Below, piece after piece: positions 58,748 to 64,000 of a stretch of 64,000 nt of DNA. The stretch comes from Nitrosomonas sp. GTDB taxonomy: Bacteria > Pseudomonadota > Gammaproteobacteria > Burkholderiales > Nitrosomonadaceae. The stretch spans positions 1 through 64,000 of the forward strand of contig NZ_JAKFWH010000065.1 of the NCBI RefSeq assembly GCF_021731985.1, in the 5' to 3' direction. The notes under the pieces are model-generated. The model saw only the letters and a program-made list of their open reading frames with translations, ran no database searches and was not told where the DNA came from. The translations under genes were made by a program, and so were the position numbers. Numbering within the stretch: the stretch's first letter is position 1; each line of letters opens with the position of its first letter.

Positions 58748-60838
58748 ATGAACGAACTGGACCAAAAAATCAACACGCACTTCCCCGGGCTCGTTGTCCG
58801 CAAGGATCTCGTAAAAACGGTTAAAGGCAACGCCATTGTGCCTTCTTACGTGCTGGAATACCTGCTTGGTCAATACTGCGCCACTAGTGATGAAGCAACG
58901 ATCCAGACTGGCATCGAAACAGTAAGGGAGATCCTTGCCAAGCACTATGTGCATCGCAATGAAGCGGGTCTGATACGTTCCAACATTAAAGAAAAAGGTC
59001 GATATAAAGTCATCGACAAGATCGGCGTGGCTTTGAACGACAAGGTCAACGCATATCAGGCTGAATTTGAAAATCTTGGTATTAAAAAGGTTCTAGTTGA
59101 CTCTGGTACTGTAAAGAAGCACCCCAAACTACTTGTTGGTGGGGTCTGGTGTATTTGTGATATCGAGTATGAATTTAATGAAGAAAAAGATGCATCTCCC
59201 TGGATATTGGCATCATTAAAACCAATACAGTTGTCTCACTTTGATTATGATGGGTATCTGGATGCTCGGAAGCAATTTACAACAGGCGAGTGGATTGATG
59301 TTCTGCTGCAGAGTATCGGATTGAATCCGGAAGTCTTTGGTCGACGCAGCAAGTTGATACAGCTCGTCCGTTTAATTCCCTTTTGTGAGCGTAACTATAA
59401 CCTAATAGAACTGGGTCCCAAGGGCACAGGAAAATCACACATTTTCTCAGAATTTTCTCCGCACGGAACACTGGTTTCAGGAGGAGAAGCAACTCTTGCG
59501 AAATTGTTTATCAACAATACGACAGGCAAAATCGGACTCGTGGGCTATTGGGATGTAGTAGCCATGGATGAGTTTGCGGGCAGTAATAAAAAACCCGATA
59601 TCAAACTCATCGATACGCTGAAAAACTATATGGCCAATAAGTCTTTTAATCGAGGTACTGGCCCACAAGGTGCTGAAGCCTCGATGGTTTTTATTGGCAA
59701 CACTTCCCACAACGTACCGTACATGCTAAAACACGGCAATCTTTTTATGGATTTGCCAGAGACCTATCGTAATACCGATGGTCAGGCCATTCTCGACAGA
59801 ATGCATTGGTATTTGCCCGGTTGGGAAATGGAAAATCTTCGCAGCGAGATGTTTTCTGAAGGTTATGGGTTTGTTGTAGATTATCTTGCCGAGGTTCTCA
59901 GATCGCTTAGAAGCCAAGACTACTCTGATCGATATCAGAAATATTTTTCATTGTCATCAGATATTTCCACACGTGATCGTGATGGGATCAACAAAACTTT
60001 TTCTGGACTCATGAAGATACTTTTTCCACATGGCGAAGTAGCTGTAGAGGAAATTGAGGAGCTACTTAGATTCTCTATTGAAGGGCGAAAACGTGTCAAG
60101 GATCAGTTGATGCGGGTAGATCCTACATATGGAAATGTGCACTTTATCTACCTGGATTCCTCAGAGCAAGCCAAGAATGTTACTACACTCGAAGAAGAGG
60201 AGTATCCCCACTACTATCACACTACTTTTTTCGATGGTGAAGAAGGAACGAGCGATGCGAACGGACCGGTCGATGCATTAGTTATGTGTTCCGACGCTGG
60301 TCTAGCGCCGGAAGTTGTTCTGAAAGAAAAACACCTAACATTCCAGGAAAACCAAAAAGGAATTTCGTTCGATGATCTGCTTGGCCCGTATCTGCGTGGT
60401 ACTACCAGTATCACAATCACCGACCCTTATATCCGCCTTTTCTATCAGATCCGCAACTTCATGGAGTTTCTTGAAACCGTTGTGAAGCATAAAGCTCAGG
60501 ATGAAGAGATCGCAGTTCATCTTGTAACAATGGAAGACGAATTCAAGGGAGAACAGCAGAAAGAGACTTTCGAGAAAATCAAGGAATCCAGTAGTGCTGT
60601 TGGAATCAATTTTACCTGGGAATTCGATGATACTGGAACGATTCATGCCCGCAATATCGTAACAAGCCACGGCTGGAAGATCGCGCTAGATCGTGGCTTG
60701 GATATCTTTCAACACTATGAAATGAACGACGCTTTCACCTTCGCCAATCGCCTACAACAGTATCGCCCGTGTAAGGCGTTTGAGGTGACGTTTATCAGAC
60801 ACAAGCAGAAAAGCAAATCAGATGAGGAAAACGCATAA
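58748..60838 (+). CDS. brxL: BREX Lon-like ATPase BrxL
   Basis: The 696-residue protein begins MNELDQKINTHFPGLVVRKDLVK, a typical BrxL opening. Walker A is LGPKGTGKSHIFSEFS (near 222), Walker B-like VVAMDEFAG near 274, and an FIGNTSHN sensor segment near 317. The C-terminal part contains ITITDPYIRLFYQIRNFMEFLE. BrxL forms rings on DNA and marks the system as type I. It ends the nine-gene operon, 14 bp after pglZ. Confidence 0.93.
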   Translation: MNELDQKINTHFPGLVVRKDLVKTVKGNAIVPSYVLEYLLGQYCATSDEATIQTGIETVREILAKHYVHRNEAGLIRSNIKEKGRYKVIDKIGVALNDKVNAYQAEFENLGIKKVLVDSGTVKKHPKLLVGGVWCICDIEYEFNEEKDASPWILASLKPIQLSHFDYDGYLDARKQFTTGEWIDVLLQSIGLNPEVFGRRSKLIQLVRLIPFCERNYNLIELGPKGTGKSHIFSEFSPHGTLVSGGEATLAKLFINNTTGKIGLVGYWDVVAMDEFAGSNKKPDIKLIDTLKNYMANKSFNRGTGPQGAEASMVFIGNTSHNVPYMLKHGNLFMDLPETYRNTDGQAILDRMHWYLPGWEMENLRSEMFSEGYGFVVDYLAEVLRSLRSQDYSDRYQKYFSLSSDISTRDRDGINKTFSGLMKILFPHGEVAVEEIEELLRFSIEGRKRVKDQLMRVDPTYGNVHFIYLDSSEQAKNVTTLEEEEYPHYYHTTFFDGEEGTSDANGPVDALVMCSDAGLAPEVVLKEKHLTFQENQKGISFDDLLGPYLRGTTSITITDPYIRLFYQIRNFMEFLETVVKHKAQDEEIAVHLVTMEDEFKGEQQKETFEKIKESSSAVGINFTWEFDDTGTIHARNIVTSHGWKIALDRGLDIFQHYEMNDAFTFANRLQQYRPCKAFEVTFIRHKQKSKSDEENA

Positions 60839-61030
60839 GTAAGTCTTTGCTTCGTTTTTCATGTGGTTTTCTGGATGGTTAAAATGGTTATAAGCTGCTG
60901 TCATGCGGCTGTTGAGCGGGAAGAAATTTTCACGAAGAATATTCTAACAAATCTTGCGTCCCTGTTTCACCAGGAAACGGAAAGTGTCTCGCGTCATGGT
61001 CGTGCATGTTTCTGAAGCAAATGTAACAAA

Positions 61031-61402
61031 TCAAATTTTCAACGTTCTTTTATTCTTAAGCGCATCTATTAGGGTTAACGTAGCTTTCTCCCCGTCATAT
61101 TGAATTGCCACATCTCTCCCAGCAACAGGCTTGCCATTTACAGCGTTTAGTTGGTGCACAATGAAGTCATTCTTGACCTGCTGATAAAAAACAGCATTTT
61201 CTTTATCAATATGAATAATTTGCCCTTCATATTCTTTTTTATCAACCGGAGTTTTAGCTAAATGAATATTGTAGACACCCGGCTTGATACCTTCATCAAC
61301 CTTCTTGATGGTACCCATCGTTTCCCATTCATTATTATTCTGAGTTTGTAAAATCTTTTGTCCATTCATTACAATCATTCGTAGCTTTTGGGGTGTCGTC
61401 AT
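61031..61402 (-). CDS. KfrB-domain-like small protein
   Basis: The 123-residue protein has YEGQIIHIDKENAVFYQQVKNDFIVHQL and GKPVAGRDVAIQYDGEKATL, which resemble the KfrB domain of IncP plasmids. The function of KfrB is unclear, probably accessory to partition. It lies downstream of korB on the same strand. The 190 bp to brxL holds nothing recognised. Confidence 0.55.
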   Translation of the reverse strand: MTTPQKLRMIVMNGQKILQTQNNNEWETMGTIKKVDEGIKPGVYNIHLAKTPVDKKEYEGQIIHIDKENAVFYQQVKNDFIVHQLNAVNGKPVAGRDVAIQYDGEKATLTLIDALKNKRTLKI

Positions 61403-61441
61403 TTCAAATTAGTTGTGTAACATTGATATAGCAAGTCTAAA

Positions 61442-62497
61442 TTAGCCTGCTTCCTGTTGTCCGGCGATCTCATCCAGGATTTTGATGAGATCGAAAGACT
61501 CTGATCTTTCCATGCCATGCAAAAAGGCAATCAATTGCAGTGCGCCGCTCCCCTTGGCTGAGAAGCTGCCATCTTGCAGTGCTTTTATGGTGAATTGAAC
61601 GATATTGGAACAATTCCTGCCTTGCTCAAAATAATCACTAATCTTGGTTTTTAGTAACTCTTTGTTATCGGTAGACAGATCACGCATTAAATCCTGTGGC
61701 TTGCGTTTGTCTTTTTTAATCAGATTGTAAATAGAGTCCAGCAATGAAGGCGAGGCACCTTGTTTTTGATCGCTGTTATTAGCTGAAGTGGTATTTGATT
61801 TTCCTTCAATACTGGATACCTGGTCATCCGTAGAATTAGACTGGGGCGATTTTTTCAGCTTTAAGAATTTGCTGAATTGGTATACATCCAATCGTGATAT
61901 TTCTTCTTGTGTACTGAGTGCCAGCCAAGTGATTACTTCCTCTGTATTGGTTTTATACAACCTGGTTAAATCATAGAGTGCTGTGACATCGGTGCAACGG
62001 CCTGACTGGTACGCATCTGCGAGTGGATCAGGCAGATCAAGGAGTGTGGCGTGCATGGTGATATAAGGATTGGTTTTGCCAATGAGCCTGGCAATTTCAG
62101 ACTTGGTTTTGCCACCTGCCAGTTGCCGCCCAATAAAGTCAGCGATTTCTCTGGAGGTTAAATCATCTCTTTGCAGATTCTCGATCACCTGATCCGCTTC
62201 ACTGTAATCGGTATCAATGAATGCCGGAATCCTGGTTAACCCGGCATGAATGCTGGCGCGATAGCGTCTTGCCCCATGATTAATAATGTAGGTTCCCGGT
62301 TTATCCGGATTGGGGCGCACCGATATCGGTGATTTCACCCCGCGTAATTTAATCGTCTCCGCTAATTCTCGTAACGTTTCCTGATTAAATTCCTTCCGGG
62401 GTTGATGGATATCTTCGCTGATCAGCGTGATGTCAATTTCTGTCGCGCCGATAGGCGCAACGAGCCCTTTTTTATTTTCCTTTTTTCTTCCTGTCAT
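61442..62497 (-). CDS. korB: KorB-like ParB-family regulator
   Basis: The 351-residue protein matches RP4 KorB closely in its core: GVKSPISVRPNPDKPGTYIINHGARRYRASIHAGLTRIPAFIDTDY is the N-terminal CTP-binding region, followed by ADQVIENLQRDDLTSREIADFIGRQLAGGKTKSEIA and a helix-turn-helix. KorB represses many plasmid operons at its operators and acts in partition. The C-terminal part differs. No incC/parA is seen beside it. Confidence 0.9.
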   Translation of the reverse strand: MTGRKKENKKGLVAPIGATEIDITLISEDIHQPRKEFNQETLRELAETIKLRGVKSPISVRPNPDKPGTYIINHGARRYRASIHAGLTRIPAFIDTDYSEADQVIENLQRDDLTSREIADFIGRQLAGGKTKSEIARLIGKTNPYITMHATLLDLPDPLADAYQSGRCTDVTALYDLTRLYKTNTEEVITWLALSTQEEISRLDVYQFSKFLKLKKSPQSNSTDDQVSSIEGKSNTTSANNSDQKQGASPSLLDSIYNLIKKDKRKPQDLMRDLSTDNKELLKTKISDYFEQGRNCSNIVQFTIKALQDGSFSAKGSGALQLIAFLHGMERSESFDLIKILDEIAGQQEAG

Positions 62498-62937
62498 TTT
62501 TATCGTGGGCCTAGCTTGCGCTCGTTATACCGGGCAAAAATATTTATTTGGATGAAATAATTCTACCTATTTTTGATTAGAAAGATAGAAGCTATGGATG
62601 CAATCATCGACAAATAATACCGCATACGCTTTCAGATTCTCTCGATTTTCCATCAGCTATTTATCTATCCATTATTCATAGCATTCTAAGGTAACTATTA
62701 ATATCAATGATATTTATATAAATCAATGAGGTAGTTAATTATTAGTTTGATTTATATTTTAAGCCTATTATTAATAATTATCCATAAACTATGTATATAA
62801 CGAAACTATTATTTAGCCCTCCATTGAATTAATGAATTTGTGTTTTTATTTTGGATTAAAATAGCAGCAAAACTGCTGCAAAACAATGGTGCTGATTAGT
62901 TAAGCTGCTTAAACCCTAAAAATGGCAGGGCTATTAT
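62498..62937. other. AT-rich region between korB and trbA
   Basis: No gene is seen. It is very AT-rich at 62640-62860, with repeated TTTATAT, AATCAATGA and TTAATAATTA words. GCAGCA-AAAC-TGCTGC (62863-62878) forms a small hairpin just before the trbA operator. It must hold the divergent korB and trbA promoters. It could serve as a control or centromere-like region, which is inference. Confidence 0.5.
62900..62912 (+). promoter_or_regulatory. Palindrome TTAAGCTGCTTAA before trbA, candidate KorB-type operator
   Basis: It is the same 13-bp palindrome as at 21498 before traI, with central T instead of A. It lies 25 bp before the trbA start, in the place where IncP elements carry a repressor site. 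Confidence 0.6.
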
Positions 62938-63309
62938 ATGTACAATTTAATCTTAATCACAAATATTTTGCGTATCCTTGATGAAAAGGATATGACCAAA
63001 TCAGAATTGGCAGAGAAGGCGGGTGTTTCCATCTCTTTTTTTACTGATCTGACCAATGACAAAGCCAATCCATCACTCAGGATTATAGAAGCGATCGCAG
63101 AAGCACTCGAGACCCCACTGCCAATGTTACTGGATAGTTCGGATATGAGCACGGCTGATCTTGAGGTATTAACCAATCGAAAGCTAAAGCATTTGCCTAA
63201 AGGCTTTGTCTGGAAAGGGGGTGTGCTGAGTGAATTTGAAGCTTATCAAGTCGAGCAATGGGATAAAAAGAACAGAGCGTTCTTATTAAAAAATAAAAGT
63301 AAGAAATAA
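62938..63309 (+). CDS. trbA: TrbA-like transcriptional regulator
   Basis: The 123-residue protein has an XRE helix-turn-helix, DMTKSELAEKAGVSISFFTDLTNDKANPSLRIIEAIAEALETPLPMLL, and a C-terminal KHLPKGFVWKG. This closely resembles RP4 TrbA (about 120 residues), which represses mating-pair-formation and transfer operons. It sits directly before trbB, as in RP4. Confidence 0.9.
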   Translation: MYNLILITNILRILDEKDMTKSELAEKAGVSISFFTDLTNDKANPSLRIIEAIAEALETPLPMLLDSSDMSTADLEVLTNRKLKHLPKGFVWKGGVLSEFEAYQVEQWDKKNRAFLLKNKSKK

Positions 63310-63339
63310 ATAAAGTAATAAAAAGCAGTAAAAAAAGTA

Positions 63340-63368
63340 TTGCACAAAATGTAATTACGTTATATTGT
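63340..63368 (+). promoter_or_regulatory. Candidate trbB promoter
   Basis: TTGCAC (63340-63345) and TATTGT (63363-63368) are 17 bases apart, about 30 bp before trbB. The spacer contains the palindrome GTAATTAC (63351-63358), a possible TrbA contact site. Confidence 0.45.
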
Positions 63369-63399
63369 AATGTCGTGTGTAAGTTGTTGGAGTACTCGC

Positions 63400-64000
63400 A
63401 TGACATCGCAAGATCAATTACCTCACGTCACAACCGTTAAAGACCGGGCAAAGAGCAAGCTGGAACGCGATGCACGGGAAATACTGTCCGCACTGCAAGA
63501 TCCAGAGACGGTTGAAATCATGGTCAATGCCGATGGCCGTATCTGGCAAGAGAAGCTGGGTCAGAAGATACAACATATCGGAAATATCCAGGCTGCCCAG
63601 GTTGAAGCCGTCATCAAAACGGTTGCAGGTTTCCATGGCAAAGAAGTCAATCGATTCAACCCGATGATCGAAGGTGAATTTCCACTCGATAATTCACGCT
63701 TTGCCGGTCAACTACCCCCCATTGTTTCATCCCCCACTTTTGCCATTCGTAAAAAAGCTATCAAGATTTTCACACTTGAGCAGTATGTGGAAACCGGCGT
63801 GTTGTTGTCCAGACACTCTGATGTCATCAAAGATGCCGTGCGCAAGCACCGCAACATTCTAGTCATTGGTGGCACCGGATCAGGCAAAACCACTTTGATT
63901 AACGCCATCATCAATGAAATGGTTGTCAATGACCCGGATGAGCGCATCTTTATCTTAGAGGATACCGGCGAGATCCAATGCGCTGCCGAGAATTTTGTTC
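63400..64000 (+). CDS. trbB: TrbB, VirB11-type ATPase, N-terminal part
   Basis: The start is ATG 63400 behind TTGGAG; the gene is cut by the window end after about 200 codons. The N-terminal domain (VEIMVNADGRIWQEKLGQK) and Walker A VIGGTGSGKTTLINAI (near 163) fit TrbB, the traffic ATPase of the P-type type IV secretion system. FILEDTGEIQC near the end is the Asp-box region. It is the first gene of the trb operon, so the pilus and channel genes should follow outside the window. Confidence 0.95.
   Translation, partial: MTSQDQLPHVTTVKDRAKSKLERDAREILSALQDPETVEIMVNADGRIWQEKLGQKIQHIGNIQAAQVEAVIKTVAGFHGKEVNRFNPMIEGEFPLDNSRFAGQLPPIVSSPTFAIRKKAIKIFTLEQYVETGVLLSRHSDVIKDAVRKHRNILVIGGTGSGKTTLINAIINEMVVNDPDERIFILEDTGEIQCAAENFV

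Noticed and set aside
60839-61030. Right-hand tRNA-Asn copy that would bound the defence island
   Set aside because: No tRNA-like sequence is present after brxL, so the island cannot be shown to be a discrete insertion flanked by tRNA-Asn repeats.

Overview
The window comes from a betaproteobacterial chromosome, most likely Nitrosomonas or a close relative. This is inferred from gene order, protein character and moderate GC content; no database was searched. Positions 1 to about 17,990 are ordinary chromosome: a periplasmic-binding-protein-like gene, an SLC13 transporter, rsgA-phhB-M48 peptidase, orn, an EF-hand protein, an M16 peptidase, ftsY-ftsE-ftsX-rpoH (with a CIRCE element at rpoH), tRNA-Ser(CGA), and rpsU-yqeY-dnaG-rpoD followed by a tRNA with anticodon CAT (probably tRNA-Ile2).

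At the 3' end of that tRNA begins an integrative and conjugative element that runs to the end of the window and beyond it. Its backbone is clearly of the IncP (RP4) type. It has a tyrosine integrase and an excisionase-like gene, then traM-traL-traK, an oriT whose sequence matches the RP4 layout, then traJ-traI-traG-traF, a small acidic gene and a TraC-type primase with an ArdC-like N terminus. Far to the right come a KfrB-like gene, korB, trbA and the start of trbB. A 13-bp palindrome (TTAAGCWGCTTAA) occurs just before both traI and trbA and is a candidate KorB-type operator.

Between the two backbone halves lies about 32 kb of cargo. First come a JAB/RadC-like gene, hipBA, a broken SRAP-like gene and an SOS mutagenesis operon. 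In that operon a DEDDh exonuclease/GIY-YIG fusion sits between umuD and umuC. Next are an RNase H gene, a decayed integrase ending at a tRNA-Asn 3' fragment (a scar of another element), a secreted DUF3465 protein, a DUF4258 gene pair and a second broken SRAP-like gene.

The core of the cargo is a defence island. It holds a Hachiman-like pair (HamA nuclease and HamB helicase), an HU-family gene and a type I BREX operon. The BREX operon is tightly coupled and carries two insertions. An AAA ATPase plus a small PD-(D/E)XK-like protein lies between brxC and pglX, the slot occupied by PARIS in some Salmonella BREX loci. A GmrSD/BrxU-like type IV restriction enzyme lies between pglX and pglZ. The ATPase/nuclease pair is the best candidate here for a little-described system.
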